A stretch of DNA of 64,000 nt from Nitrosomonadaceae bacterium (GCA_030646695.1 JAUSLF010000076.1:1-64000), one strand, 5' to 3'; shown: positions 1 to 10,138, numbered from the stretch's first letter. The notes: generated by a model not told the origin, from the sequence alone. Made by a program: numbers and translations.

Positions 1-33
1 TTTCGTATGACAAAGACTCTGGTGCTCTTTCAT
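1..33 (-). CDS. tnpA: IS200/IS605-type Y1 transposase, N-terminal end only
   Basis: Only the first 11 codons are present (MKEHQSLCHTK), running off the left edge. An AGGAG Shine-Dalgarno sequence lies just upstream of the ATG. The peptide matches the usual start of one IS200/IS605 TnpA subgroup, in which a short KxHQSLxHTK segment precedes the WDCKYHVVF block. The family is a single-strand HuH transposase. The call rests on this short stretch plus the hairpin upstream, so it is a recognition call and not proof. Confidence 0.5.
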   Translation of the reverse strand, partial: MKEHQSLCHTK

Positions 34-130
34 TTGATTCTCCTAACTTTTGATCGAGTCAGAAGAATCAGGCTGACCGTAGCGCTCGGTCAAACCTAGT
101 GAGTCCCCCGGCATAGCCGGGGGATTACCT
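1..130 (-). mobile_element. Left-edge fragment of an IS200/IS605-family element
   Basis: The left edge cuts an element of which only the transposase 5' end and its flank are present. A 7-bp perfect stem (CCCCCGG at 105-111, CCGGGGG at 117-123) with a 5-nt loop lies about 70 bp upstream of the transposase start. IS200/IS605 elements have no terminal inverted repeats and carry subterminal hairpins of this kind, which are recognised by the Y1 transposase. The exact outer boundary is not resolved. The hairpin also lies just beyond the stop of the next small gene, so it could act as its terminator. Confidence 0.55.
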
Positions 131-133
131 TAT

Positions 134-268
134 TTATTTAAGATGTGCATCATCTAAGCCCCAAGGCTTTTCAATCACTAATTGATCACCCTCGATTTGC
201 ACATGGCAATGAGGATTGTGTTTAGTAAATGTCTTTAAATACACTTCAGAAAAACTTGGTTCAGTCAT
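134..268 (-). CDS. Small hypothetical protein, 44 aa
   Basis: An open frame of 44 codons starts with ATG behind a good AGGAG site. The product begins MTEPSFSEVYLKTF and ends GLDDAHLK; it is polar and has no membrane segment or signal peptide. It sits between the IS200/IS605 end and the displaced ettA fragment, transcribed leftward like its neighbours. I do not recognise the family. Its base composition is more AT-rich than the surrounding core genes, which fits an acquired segment. Confidence 0.45.
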   Translation of the reverse strand: MTEPSFSEVYLKTFTKHNPHCHVQIEGDQLVIEKPWGLDDAHLK

Positions 269-320
269 TAAAGAATCTCCTAAAAGATTAACTGTGAACT
301 ATTGATGGCAGGTCACGTGT

Positions 321-546
<226 letters not shown>

Positions 547-547
547 G

Positions 548-718
548 TCACACTATTTTCTTTTGTTTTGCTGCCACGGAGGGTGGAGCAGGCTGGCGCA
601 CCACAAAGCGTGTACCGGTTTGTTCAGCCAGCAGCCGCGCTTTTTCCGCCGCGCGCATCAATGCTTGCGGAGCTGTTTGCATATCCGGGTCTTTCAAGCG
701 GGAAACTGGAGCTTTCAT
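548..718 (-). CDS. Small protein of the kind that follows zeta-toxin-like kinases, 56 aa
   Basis: The 56-residue product contains a block LKDPD...ALMRAAEKARLLAEQTGT followed by VV, resembling small proteins encoded directly after zeta-toxin-type P-loop kinases. It has an AGGAAGG ribosome site and its ATG overlaps the stop of the upstream frame (ATGA), so it was translationally coupled to it. The upstream gene has lost its kinase body (see 715-1119), so this is probably an orphaned partner. Its stop directly abuts the displaced ettA fragment. Function unknown; the family link is from memory of the motif. Confidence 0.5.
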   Translation of the reverse strand: MKAPVSRLKDPDMQTAPQALMRAAEKARLLAEQTGTRFVVRQPAPPSVAAKQKKIV

Positions 719-1119
719 TTATTCTGTCCTTCCTCTATCAGAATGGCCGGTATGCCGGAATTATCATACAGTTGCCAGCTATCTACCAGCATCTTGTGCG
801 AATTAGGAACAGACCAGGTTTTATTTTTACTAATTTCCTCGTGCACCCACACCGGGTCGAGGTCTGCACCGTTCGGCCATATGAGCGCACCGAGTTCGAT
901 TCTGACCTGTTAAAATAATTGAGCATCTTTGAGCGCCGTGAAAATGCCTGCATCAGCGCTGGATATCAACGCCGACATATCCACGATGCCGCTCGTATCA
1001 TCGTTGCAGGTGATTGAAAGTCGACAGCCCGGCTGCACGTTGACCGCGCGCACTCGCCAAGGCGCTGCTGCCGTTACTCCAGCGGGGCGATATTCTTGGG
1101 TAACTGTTTTGATTGGCAT
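715..1119 (-). pseudogene. Broken DUF2442 gene with an in-frame stop, fused to a zeta-toxin-like tail
   Basis: Starting at ATG 1119 (MPIKTVTQEYR), the frame gives a DUF2442-like protein with ...IVDMSALI...FTALKDAQLF. It then meets TAA at 910-912 and continues in the same frame with QVRIELGALIWPNGADLDP, the DUF2442 core. After HEEISKNKTW the text changes to VDSWQLYDNSG...ILIEEG, which resembles the C-terminus of zeta-toxin-type kinases. The locus therefore appears both interrupted by one nonsense codon and chimeric through a deletion that joined two genes. The final TGA overlaps the next start. Confidence 0.6.
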
Positions 1120-1184
1120 AGGTTCCAGTCCTCCATCAACTCGGTACGATGCTGTGCCGCCCATTCGATTAGGCTGCCAGCGGC
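1074..1184 (-). pseudogene. C-terminal remnant of a DUF4160 protein
   Basis: In a frame offset from both neighbours, about 36 codons ending at 1074 read LIEWAAQHRTELMEDW...KNIAPLE. This matches the usual DUF4160 C-terminus (a helix followed by W...I-PLE). DUF4160 and DUF2442 genes commonly occur as an overlapping pair, and this frame overlaps the DUF2442 start as expected. The N-terminal part is missing, because the frame runs directly into the end of higA. It is read as a deletion scar. Confidence 0.5.
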
Positions 1185-1483
1185 TCGAAGCGATGTATCT
1201 GCGCGAGTACGCCTGACAATTCCTGTGCAGCCTCTTCGGTATCGTAATCCGCCTGCAAGCCGAGCCAGAAACCACTCGATGCGCCAAAGAACGCAGCTAA
1301 CCGCAATGCGGTATCTGCCGTGATCGCCCGCTTGCCGGAGCAGATCGCCGAGATGCGCGCTTCGGTCACACCGATTTCTTTTGCCAGCCGGCATTGAGAG
1401 ATACCGAGGGGAATCAAAAATTCTTCGCGCAATACTTCGCCGGGATGGATGTTGCGCAATTTTTGTTTGGTCGATTTGCTCAT
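1169..1483 (-). CDS. higA: HigA-family antitoxin, XRE helix-turn-helix
   Basis: A 104-residue protein with the HigA/VapI signature: IHPGEVLREEFL at residues 13-24, an HTH spanning ISQCRLAKEIGVTEARISAICSG, and TADTALRLAAFFG...FWLGLQADYD. It binds its own promoter and neutralises HigB toxin in the intact system. It starts with ATG behind AAGGAG. The gene looks intact, but the upstream toxin is reduced to a 26-codon stub, so this is an orphan antitoxin/regulator. It is followed at once by DUF4160/DUF2442 debris. Confidence 0.85.
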   Translation of the reverse strand: MSKSTKQKLRNIHPGEVLREEFLIPLGISQCRLAKEIGVTEARISAICSGKRAITADTALRLAAFFGASSGFWLGLQADYDTEEAAQELSGVLAQIHRFEPLAA

Positions 1484-1495
1484 AGGTTTTACTCC

Positions 1496-1576
1496 TTAGT
1501 GATAGTCGCAGATTTCCACGCGACTGGCGCGCCCATCATTCCACACAAAGCACACATGTGTAATTATTGGGGGCAT
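1496..1576 (-). pseudogene. HigB toxin stub, C-terminal residues only
   Basis: Upstream of higA, in the expected toxin-first order, 26 codons read VCFVWNDGRASRVEICDYH and stop. This is the conserved end of HigB/RelE-type ribosome-dependent RNases. The rest of the gene is absent: an in-frame TGA lies just upstream of the ATG at 1576 and ettA ends at 1602. The toxin is therefore inactivated by truncation. Confidence 0.65.
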
Positions 1577-1601
1577 GCCACGGTTTCATGCTCCCCCGAC
1601 A

Positions 1602-3266
<1,665 letters not shown>

Positions 3267-3498
3267 AGTGTGTTGGTGTCAGTAAGAAATGGTGTCTGGT
3301 TTATCTTGAGAGTGCAGTACTCAAGGCGAACAGATTCACCTCAATTTCGCTGCTGAATTATACCCTCTTAATGCTTTGTTCCGCCTGATCCGCAGAGCGC
3401 ATTTCCCGGCACGCCAGATGCATCCGGTGTGACGAAAGTCGTTAACCGGTCTATACTTTTTTCTGATGCACTCGACAAATCTCAGACCGGAGGATTAC

Positions 3499-3747
3499 AT
3501 GAAACTACGTCAACTGATTGCCATTGCCGCCCTGACCTTGTTCAGCAGCGCGGCGTTTGCGTACCACTGTACAAGCGACATGAGAAAAATCGATACAGCG
3601 CTGGAAAAAAACCCGAAACTGAGCGAGGTTCAGGCGGCGGAAGTCAAAAAACTGCGGGCTGAAGGCGAAGTGCTGCATAAAGAGGGCAAGCACAAGGAGT
3701 CAGTCGAAACCCTCGGCAAGGCAATGAGCATCCTTGGTATCAAGTAG
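3499..3747 (+). CDS. Small exported protein, 82 aa, unknown function
   Basis: The start chosen is the ATG at 3499, preceded by GGAGG; the frame is open further upstream but that part has no ribosome site. Residues 1-22 (MKLRQLIAIAALTLFSSAAFA) form a clear Sec signal peptide. The mature part is a short charged helix-rich protein of about 60 residues with one Cys (YHCTSDM). It probably acts in the periplasm. Gene-free DNA on both sides suggests a single-gene transcript. No family recognised. Confidence 0.75.
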   Translation: MKLRQLIAIAALTLFSSAAFAYHCTSDMRKIDTALEKNPKLSEVQAAEVKKLRAEGEVLHKEGKHKESVETLGKAMSILGIK

Positions 3748-3822
3748 TCGCACCGTCGTCGCCCTGAGTGGGATCGGGTGCGATGGGCTAACGCGCAGCA
3801 GCGACAGCCTTGCCGTGCGCCA

Positions 3823-6240
3823 TCACAAGCGCTTGCGTCCCGCCTTCGGATGTTGCGACTCCTGGCAGGCGTGACGATAGGCCAGCAGGGTCTGCTGCGC
3901 GCGGCCCAGCACACTATCATGCGGATAATCACCTGCCACATCCGCTATGCCAAATGAGCATCCGGCAAGCAACTCCATGCCTTCGCTCACGTGCTCCGCA
4001 GTATGGATATGGAATAAACCTTTGGCGACCGCCTCGACCACCTTGCGTTCCAGCATCAGGTGCCGGCGGTTGCGGTGCGGAATCAGCACACCCTGACTGC
4101 CATCCAGTCCGGCCGTTTCGCACACGCGGAAGTAACCCTCTATTTTTTCGTTGATCCCGCCTACCGGCAACACTTCGCCGTGCTGATTGACTGCGCCGGT
4201 AACGGCAATGCTCTGTTTGAGAGGTAAATCCGACAGGGACGAGAGCAGGACATAAAGCTCGGCACAGGATGCAGAATCCCCTTCCATGCCGTGATATTCC
4301 TGTTCGAATACAATTGAGGCATTGAGCGCGAGCGGTGCGGTGTGGACAAATAATGCGGACAGATAGTTCTGCAGAATGAACACGCCCTTATCGTGGATCG
4401 GCCCGGACATTTCCACCTCGCGTTCGATGTTGAGCAAGCCATCTTCACCGGCAAAAGTGCGCGCCGTGACGCGTACCGGGAAGCCAAAGCGGTAATCCCC
4501 CAGATCCACTTGGGTCAGACTACTGAGCTGGCCCACTTTCTCACCCTGCAGCGTAATCAGCACTTCACCTTCGGCGATGGACTCCTGCAGGCGTTGTTCG
4601 GGATAATCATGACGCAAGACGCACGCACGCAGCGCCGCCTCGATATCCGCTGCCTCGACCAGGCGGCCAGCGCGCGCGTGGCACAGCGCAGCGCTTTCCA
4701 TCACCAGCGCCTCGGCGCGGGCGAAGATCGCGCTTTGGCGCGATTGGTCGTCCACTTGCCGGTGAGAATCCTCCAGCAGGCGCGCGACGGCGGCGGCGGA
4801 AAAATGCGGCAGCCCCAGTTCCCGGCAGGCATGGGCGACGAAGATGGCCGAGGCGCGGCGGGTTTCGGCGCTGGCTAAAAAACTTTCAGCAAAGTCCACC
4901 TTGACGCGAAAGCGGAGTGCGAACTCCGGGTCTTCCTCCTGCAACTCGTAATACTGTTGGCTTGAACCGATCAGGACGATCTTGACTTCTACATCCACCG
5001 CCTCAGGTACGAGCGAAACAGCTGCAATCGAGGTAAAAGCCGTGCCTGGTTCCTCGATCTGCAGCCTGCCGCTGCGCAGCAAACGGCGCAGCTTCTCCCA
5101 CACCAGAGCATCGGCCAGCAAGTCGCGCAGATGCAGCATGAGGAAACCGCCGTGCGCCTTGAGCAGGCTGCCGGCACGGATGCGGGTAAAATCAGTCACC
5201 AGCACGTCGTTTTCGGACTGGTATTCGATGCTGCCGAACAGTGAGCGGAATAACGGATTGTCCTCGACGATTACCGGCGCACCGTTCAGACCATCATTGT
5301 CCACTACCAGGTTAACCCGGTAGCGGGACATCACTCGGTCCAATTCCTTTTGCCGGCTTTCCTCATCGGTATCGGAAACCTTGAACAGTTCCAGATTGTC
5401 GAGCAAATCCCGCATGACCTGTTCCAGATAAGCACCGAGCTTGACGGAATCCTTGATCTGTCTTTTCAATCCGACACGGATTTCCTGCAATTCGTGCTCC
5501 AGCAGCGGCTTCACCACCTGGCGCTGTAACGCTGCCAGAGCCTCGTTCATGACCCGCTCCATCGGCCGGGTTTTCTCGAAATAACGGGTAATCTCGGCGC
5601 GCAACTCCTGTTCGGCCTGCTCAATCTCAGCCCGGCGCTCCTTCGGCAAGGCAAGCACTTCGTCCTCGGCAAGGATGTGTCCTTTCTCACCCAACAGAGT
5701 GAAAACCATGTGCCCGGCCTCGCGGTGGATAGTGAAATTACGGGTTTCGGCAAAAGCATCGAGTTCGGCGTATGCCTTGTCTTCTTCTGCCTTGTGGATT
5801 TTTTCAATGCGCTCGCTTTCGGCCTTGAAATCCTGCCCGTCCAGGCGTTGTGGTATTTCCGTCAGCAGGGATTTTGTCATGCGCGCCAGATGTTGACGCA
5901 GCAGGCGTCCCTGTCCGGCAGGCAGGCGCAGAGCCAGTGGCCTTTCCGGCGCATCGAAGTTGTGCAGATAGCATAAGTCGGGCGGCACCGCCCTGTTGGC
6001 AGCGGCTGCGATCATAGCCTGGCGCAACAGCGAAGAGCGGCCGCTGCCAACCTCCCCCAGCACGAACAGGTTATAGTCGGGCTGATCCATGCCGAGACCA
6101 AAGCGGGCGGCCATTTCTGCGCGCTCCTGTCCGATCCACGGCAGCGGATGCTGCAGCAATTCCGAAGTATCGGAGAACCCAAGCGAATCGGGATCGATGG
6201 TGAGGCGCAGATCGGCGGGGGTCAGGTTTGAGATCGGCAT
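3823..6240 (-). CDS. Lon-family ATP-dependent protease (AAA_32 / S16 peptidase)
   Basis: An 805-residue protein with an N-terminal AAA+ module and C-terminal Lon peptidase domain. The Walker A is GEVGSGRSS (residues 62-70), with Arg in place of the usual Lys, as is common in this Lon-like subfamily. A long coiled-coil insertion follows (about 150-300). The catalytic dyad is Ser in GDSAS (about 653) and Lys in INEKIEG (about 697). It lacks the N-terminal substrate domain of classical LonA. It is expected to degrade proteins in the cytosol; substrates are unknown. Confidence 0.9.
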   Translation of the reverse strand: MPISNLTPADLRLTIDPDSLGFSDTSELLQHPLPWIGQERAEMAARFGLGMDQPDYNLFVLGEVGSGRSSLLRQAMIAAAANRAVPPDLCYLHNFDAPERPLALRLPAGQGRLLRQHLARMTKSLLTEIPQRLDGQDFKAESERIEKIHKAEEDKAYAELDAFAETRNFTIHREAGHMVFTLLGEKGHILAEDEVLALPKERRAEIEQAEQELRAEITRYFEKTRPMERVMNEALAALQRQVVKPLLEHELQEIRVGLKRQIKDSVKLGAYLEQVMRDLLDNLELFKVSDTDEESRQKELDRVMSRYRVNLVVDNDGLNGAPVIVEDNPLFRSLFGSIEYQSENDVLVTDFTRIRAGSLLKAHGGFLMLHLRDLLADALVWEKLRRLLRSGRLQIEEPGTAFTSIAAVSLVPEAVDVEVKIVLIGSSQQYYELQEEDPEFALRFRVKVDFAESFLASAETRRASAIFVAHACRELGLPHFSAAAVARLLEDSHRQVDDQSRQSAIFARAEALVMESAALCHARAGRLVEAADIEAALRACVLRHDYPEQRLQESIAEGEVLITLQGEKVGQLSSLTQVDLGDYRFGFPVRVTARTFAGEDGLLNIEREVEMSGPIHDKGVFILQNYLSALFVHTAPLALNASIVFEQEYHGMEGDSASCAELYVLLSSLSDLPLKQSIAVTGAVNQHGEVLPVGGINEKIEGYFRVCETAGLDGSQGVLIPHRNRRHLMLERKVVEAVAKGLFHIHTAEHVSEGMELLAGCSFGIADVAGDYPHDSVLGRAQQTLLAYRHACQESQHPKAGRKRL

Positions 6241-6337
6241 TTTTTAACCTTAGCAATGCAATTAGGTAGAGCAAGGTAGGCTAGCTGATTCCCCCCTGAC
6301 ACTCAAGGCTAATCATCCTAAATCCGGCAACTGAACA

Positions 6338-6451
6338 GGGTAGAGTGTGCGGTTTCTGGCGTGCAGGGCAAGGCGCAACGACACGGAATGGTTATTCCAT
6401 TCCAAGGAGTTGCAACGCAGCCATGCGCTGCAAAAATCGTGCAATCTACCC
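6338..6451. repeat. Palindromic intergenic element
   Basis: The ends GGGTAG (6338) and CTACCC (6451) are inverted, and the middle contains GGAATGG-TTA-TTCCATTCC, giving a long imperfect hairpin with several shorter complementary blocks. It has no coding potential. It lies in the gap between the Lon-like gene and the SEL1 gene, beside the 81-bp palindromic repeat. Only one copy was seen in the window. Confidence 0.5.
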
Positions 6452-6495
6452 GGTAGCGAATTCATCCAAAGAGTGAAGGTTAATCTATGCGAATA

Positions 6496-6576
6496 CTGTA
6501 GGCTGGGGTAAGGTACGAACCCCATCAACATGTGATCTCGGAATGCTGGGGTTCGCAAGCTCACTCCAGCCTACAG
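6496..6576. repeat. 81-bp palindromic repeat, copy 1
   Basis: The outer arms CTGTAGGCTGGGG and its complement near 6564-6576 bracket an inner pair (ACGAACCCCA / TGGGGTTCG). A second copy of the same length lies at 14646-14726 with only a few differences. It is a REP/MITE-like element able to form a long hairpin; both copies sit in intergenic DNA. The rest of the roughly 490-bp gap (6241-6731) holds the neighbouring palindrome and the promoter region of the SEL1 gene; nothing else was seen. Confidence 0.75.
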
Positions 6577-6731
6577 CGCTCAAGGCCAATCATCCGGGCA
6601 CTGAGCCAACTCCCCGGCGAGAGCCTGCTCCCAGTCTTGTGTCTTTTCTTCCGTGCTAATATCACACTCGATGACCTGCCTGCCGGAGCGAAGCTTGCTT
6701 GAGGTTCCAGATTAGCAAAGGGATAACGAGA

Positions 6732-7337
6732 ATGAAGCGATTGTTGAAACAGGGGTTGTTGGCTTGTCTACTTTTGTTTGCGTTGGCCGGGCAGGCAATA
6801 GCCGATCCGTTAGCGGATGCAAAACGGGCCTACTTTACGGGCGATTACGCAAAAGCAGAAAAGTTATTTCGCCCCCTGGCAGAACAGGGAAATGCATTTG
6901 CGCAGTTATACCTGGGTTCGATGTATGACGATGGCCAGGGCGTGCCACTGGATCATCCGGAAGCTGTAAAATGGTATCGCTTGGCGGCGCTGCAAGGGAA
7001 TGCGTATGCGCAATATAGCCTGGGTGAGCTGTATGAAAATGGCGAAGAGGGGGTAGAGCAGGACTACAAGGAAGCGGTGAAATGGTTCCGGCTGGCTGCG
7101 GCGCAGGGACATGCCAATGCGCAGAATGATCTTGGATTGATGTATGCCACCGGCCAGGGCGTACCCCTGGATTATGTGCGCGCCCACATGTGGTTCAGCC
7201 TGGCCGCAGCAAAGGGGTTCAGTGAGGCACAGCAGAATCGGGATACGGCGGCCGGGAAGATGAAACCCGCACAAATCGTGCGCGCACAACAAATGGCACG
7301 GGATTGCGAGAAACGCAATTACAAAAACTGCAATTAA
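6732..7337 (+). CDS. Exported SEL1-like repeat protein
   Basis: A 201-residue protein. The ATG at 6732 gives a signal peptide (LKQGLLACLLLFALAGQAIA), so I prefer it to the longer upstream frame. After the signal come about four SEL1-like repeats with A-x-x-x-L-x-x-x-G-N-x-x-A-Q / L-G-x-x-Y-x-x-G spacing, ending in WFSLAAAKGFSEAQ. SEL1/TPR-type solenoids mediate protein contacts and are often periplasmic or surface-linked in proteobacteria. No enzyme motif is present. The precise role is unknown. Confidence 0.85.
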   Translation: MKRLLKQGLLACLLLFALAGQAIADPLADAKRAYFTGDYAKAEKLFRPLAEQGNAFAQLYLGSMYDDGQGVPLDHPEAVKWYRLAALQGNAYAQYSLGELYENGEEGVEQDYKEAVKWFRLAAAQGHANAQNDLGLMYATGQGVPLDYVRAHMWFSLAAAKGFSEAQQNRDTAAGKMKPAQIVRAQQMARDCEKRNYKNCN

Positions 7338-7372
7338 ACAGTCTGTCTCCCGTAGTTCAACAATGCGGCAAA

Positions 7373-7499
7373 GTATGAAATCGTTCGTGTTGAGTCCTTC
7401 GATAGACTCAGGAGAGCCTTATCGAAACATGAATGGTTTCATAGCCTTCGACTGGCTCAGGCCGAACGGAATGTGATTCCTATTCCTGCCGTATCAATA
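7373..7499. repeat. Dispersed palindromic repeat, degenerate copy
   Basis: The block contains TTCGTGTTGAG...ATCGAAACATGAATGG... followed by GCTCAGGCCGAACGGAATG. A better preserved copy lies at 42785-42909, and a related core is embedded in the coding sequence at 37502-37591. The arms around CATGAATGGTTTCAT are complementary. It fills most of the gap between the SEL1 gene and the next TPR gene. Nothing codes here. Confidence 0.7.
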
Positions 7500-7525
7500 G
7501 TGACCAACTACCAAAGAGGTGATCC

Positions 7526-9301
7526 ATGCAATTCCGTACTTTGCATTTCATGCTGCTGGGATTGGCGGTGACTGCTGGCAGTAGCACTGCTGCGTTTGCC
7601 GAGACTGCCCAGACCGGCGCGAGTGCTGCAGCATCCGCGGTATCGGGATCTGCACATAAACATGAGATGCAGCCGCAGCCACCAAATCAGTCGGGCGCGG
7701 AGGGGCAGGCCGTACCGAAGCTGCTGAATCTCGGCTCACATACATTCCCGGTCAGCACGCGGAATGGGCGGGCGCAGCAGTTCATCAATCAGGGACTGAA
7801 TCTCTCTTACGCATTTAACCACGCCGAAGCAGGCCTTGCGTTTCGGGAAGCGGCACGACTGGATCCTGCGCTTGCAATGGCGTACTGGGGTCAGGCGTTA
7901 GTGCTTGGTCCAAACATCAACGCGCCAATGGAAGCAAAGGACGAAATACCGGCGCTGGAGCTTGTGCGCAAAGCCGCATCGCTCGTCGCGCAGGTTTCGT
8001 CGCGTGAGCGCGCGCTGATTGACGCGCTAGAGAAGCGCTACACCGGGAAGCCCGAGCAGCGCAAGATGAACGACCAGGCTTACGCGGATGCGATGCGGGA
8101 AGTGCATCTGCGTTTCCGCAGTGATCATGACATTGCCATGCTCTATGTCGAGTCGCTGATGGATCTCAACTCCTGGGGCTACTGGATGCGCGATGGTTAT
8201 CCGCTCGAAGGAACGTCCGAAATAGTCGCGATCACCGAGGAGGTGCTGCAGCGCAATCCGAGACATCCGGGCGCGGCGCATATGTATATCCACCTGGTCG
8301 AGCCGACGAGCACACCGGAGCGGGCAGAGAAGGCGGCCGATATGCTGCTTACGCTGATGCCGGTGGCGGGACATCTGTTGCACATGCCGTCGCACATCTA
8401 CCTGCGCGTGGGCCGCTATGCCGACGCGATAAAGAGTAACCAGCTTGCCATCGCAGCCGACGAGGCGTATTTCGCGCAGCACCCTGCACCAGGACCAGGT
8501 CTGTACCCGGCAGTATATTTCCCCCACAACATCCATTTTCTCTGGTTTGCTGCTACCGCAGATGGCCAAAGCCGCATGGCGATAGAGTCGGCACGCAAAC
8601 TGGCCAGCACCATAGATGAAACGGTTCTGCAGGCGGTGCCGGCGACAGCGATATTCCGTGTGGTGCCGTACTGGGCGCTGGCAAGGTTTGGAAAATGGAA
8701 CGAGATACTCCAGGAGCCAGCGCCGCCAGCCACGAATGCATTTTTGCAGGGCGCTTGGCACTATGTGCGCGGCCTGGCGTTTGCCGCAACGAGGCAGTTG
8801 CCGCAGGCCGAGCAGGAACTGGGAGCGCTGCGCGCGATCACGCAGGATGGATCACTGGATTGGCAGCTTATGTCGCTGAATAGCGCGCGCGACGTGTTGA
8901 GCATTGGTCCTGAGGTGCTGGCTGGCGAGATCGCGGCAGCCCGTGGACAGTTCGATGCCGCCATCGCACACCTGGACCGGGCGGTGCGACTGGAGGATGC
9001 CCTCGCTTATACGGAACCGCCGGAATGGCAATCCCCTGCAAGGCTGACGCTGGGTGCCATCCTGTTGGAAGCGGGGCGCGCAGCCGAAGCGGAGACGGTG
9101 TACTGGGAGGATCTGCGCAGAAATCGCCACAGCGGTTGGGCGCTACTTGGACTGTTGCAGACACTGCGTGCGCAAAAGAAGGATGATCAGGCGGCATTGA
9201 TCGAGGCGCGTTTCAAAAAGGCATGGGCGCGCGCGGACGTGAAACTCGACGCATCACGTTTCGGCTGTATTGCGGCGCCTCGCGCAGGAATGGCACCCTA
9301 G
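7526..9301 (+). CDS. Exported tetratricopeptide-repeat protein with conserved His motifs
   Basis: A 591-residue protein. Residues 1-25 are a Sec signal peptide ending AAFA, followed by a low-complexity Ala/Ser/Gln linker to about residue 65. TPR-like helix pairs begin at NQGLNLSYAFNHAEAGLAFREAARLDP. Three His-rich stretches stand out: AAHMYIHLVE, GHLLHMPSHIYLRVG and YFPHNIHFLWF. They recur in this uncharacterised TPR family and could bind a metal or haem; that is inference. An AGAGG ribosome site precedes the ATG. It probably acts in the periplasm. Exact function unknown. Confidence 0.8.
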   Translation: MQFRTLHFMLLGLAVTAGSSTAAFAETAQTGASAAASAVSGSAHKHEMQPQPPNQSGAEGQAVPKLLNLGSHTFPVSTRNGRAQQFINQGLNLSYAFNHAEAGLAFREAARLDPALAMAYWGQALVLGPNINAPMEAKDEIPALELVRKAASLVAQVSSRERALIDALEKRYTGKPEQRKMNDQAYADAMREVHLRFRSDHDIAMLYVESLMDLNSWGYWMRDGYPLEGTSEIVAITEEVLQRNPRHPGAAHMYIHLVEPTSTPERAEKAADMLLTLMPVAGHLLHMPSHIYLRVGRYADAIKSNQLAIAADEAYFAQHPAPGPGLYPAVYFPHNIHFLWFAATADGQSRMAIESARKLASTIDETVLQAVPATAIFRVVPYWALARFGKWNEILQEPAPPATNAFLQGAWHYVRGLAFAATRQLPQAEQELGALRAITQDGSLDWQLMSLNSARDVLSIGPEVLAGEIAAARGQFDAAIAHLDRAVRLEDALAYTEPPEWQSPARLTLGAILLEAGRAAEAETVYWEDLRRNRHSGWALLGLLQTLRAQKKDDQAALIEARFKKAWARADVKLDASRFGCIAAPRAGMAP

Positions 9302-9523
9302 CTTGAGCGCCCACTTTGAGGAAGATCGACCGACCGTTCAGTGCCACGAGCTGCCATTCGCCTGTCACCACTATTGGTGGTGATATGCGGTTGGCTGGCA
9401 ATAAAAACCATTACACACCAACAAAATACAGTAGCATTATGCGTGTCAGTACTATTAAAAAATGCCCGGAAGTAGGCGTCCGGCTAATAACTGTTAGAGG
9501 TCGCTCCAGCCGGTGAACACGAC

Positions 9524-10138
9524 ATGCCAGAACCCGATTCTGATTATGCGAAGGATGTGATTCGGGCGTGCGTGGAGCACGGGCGCACCCTATTAGGGCT
9601 TCAGCTTCCTAAAGTGGAAGCCAAAAACTACGACTTCTCGCCGCAATTCCAAAGAATGACCACTGAGCTCTACTTGGTTGGCGTCATGTGGCGCTACGGC
9701 GAACAGTTTGACCTGCCTACCAATGCTCGCGATCGCGCCTTTATTTGTTTGATGCATATGCTCATCTCCGACGGCGCAAGTTGGCGAGCGGCAAAACGCC
9801 GCATTCGGGTGCTCAACTCATATTCACGCGACAAGAATGGCGAGGACGCTCTAGCAGTTCACATCGGATACGAAGCAGGTGACAGGGAGGGTGCTCTTGC
9901 AGCAATCTTCGATCAATTTCGCAACGTGCCTGAAGCAGGAGGCGCCCCATATCGCCTGCTTGAGCGTTCCAAGCCTATTGCAGGCGTCATTGCTGTCGCG
10001 GGTTTGGCAATTGCACTGCTAATCGGTCGAAGCTGGGAAGAGGCACTCGGCGTAGGATTGGTAGCTGGATTTGCCGTGCTCGCCATTGCAACGTTGATCT
10101 TTCGCCAGATGACAAAGTCAGGGCAGCGCACACAATGA
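9524..10138 (+). CDS. Hypothetical protein with C-terminal membrane hairpin, 204 aa
   Basis: The first 150 residues are soluble and helical, with no motif I recognise. Residues about 152-196 hold two membrane helices (GVIAVAGLAIALLIG and ALGVGLVAGFAVLAIATLIF), and the tail is short and basic. It should be a cytosolic domain anchored in the inner membrane. It stands alone between short repeat motifs in an accessory stretch, next to a MITE and the SIR2-like gene. A role in defence or surface stress is possible only by neighbourhood. Confidence 0.65.
   Translation: MPEPDSDYAKDVIRACVEHGRTLLGLQLPKVEAKNYDFSPQFQRMTTELYLVGVMWRYGEQFDLPTNARDRAFICLMHMLISDGASWRAAKRRIRVLNSYSRDKNGEDALAVHIGYEAGDREGALAAIFDQFRNVPEAGGAPYRLLERSKPIAGVIAVAGLAIALLIGRSWEEALGVGLVAGFAVLAIATLIFRQMTKSGQRTQ

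Noticed and set aside
6313-6564. 83-codon minus-strand frame in the Lon-SEL1 gap
   Set aside because: It translates the palindromic repeats; a similar peptide start (MSLRTPAF) appears at the other repeat copy, as expected from repeat sequence and not from a gene.
9480-9500. Possible attC core (CTGTTAGAGG) before the membrane-anchored orphan
   Set aside because: The last base breaks the GTTRRRY pattern and no complementary left arm was found nearby.
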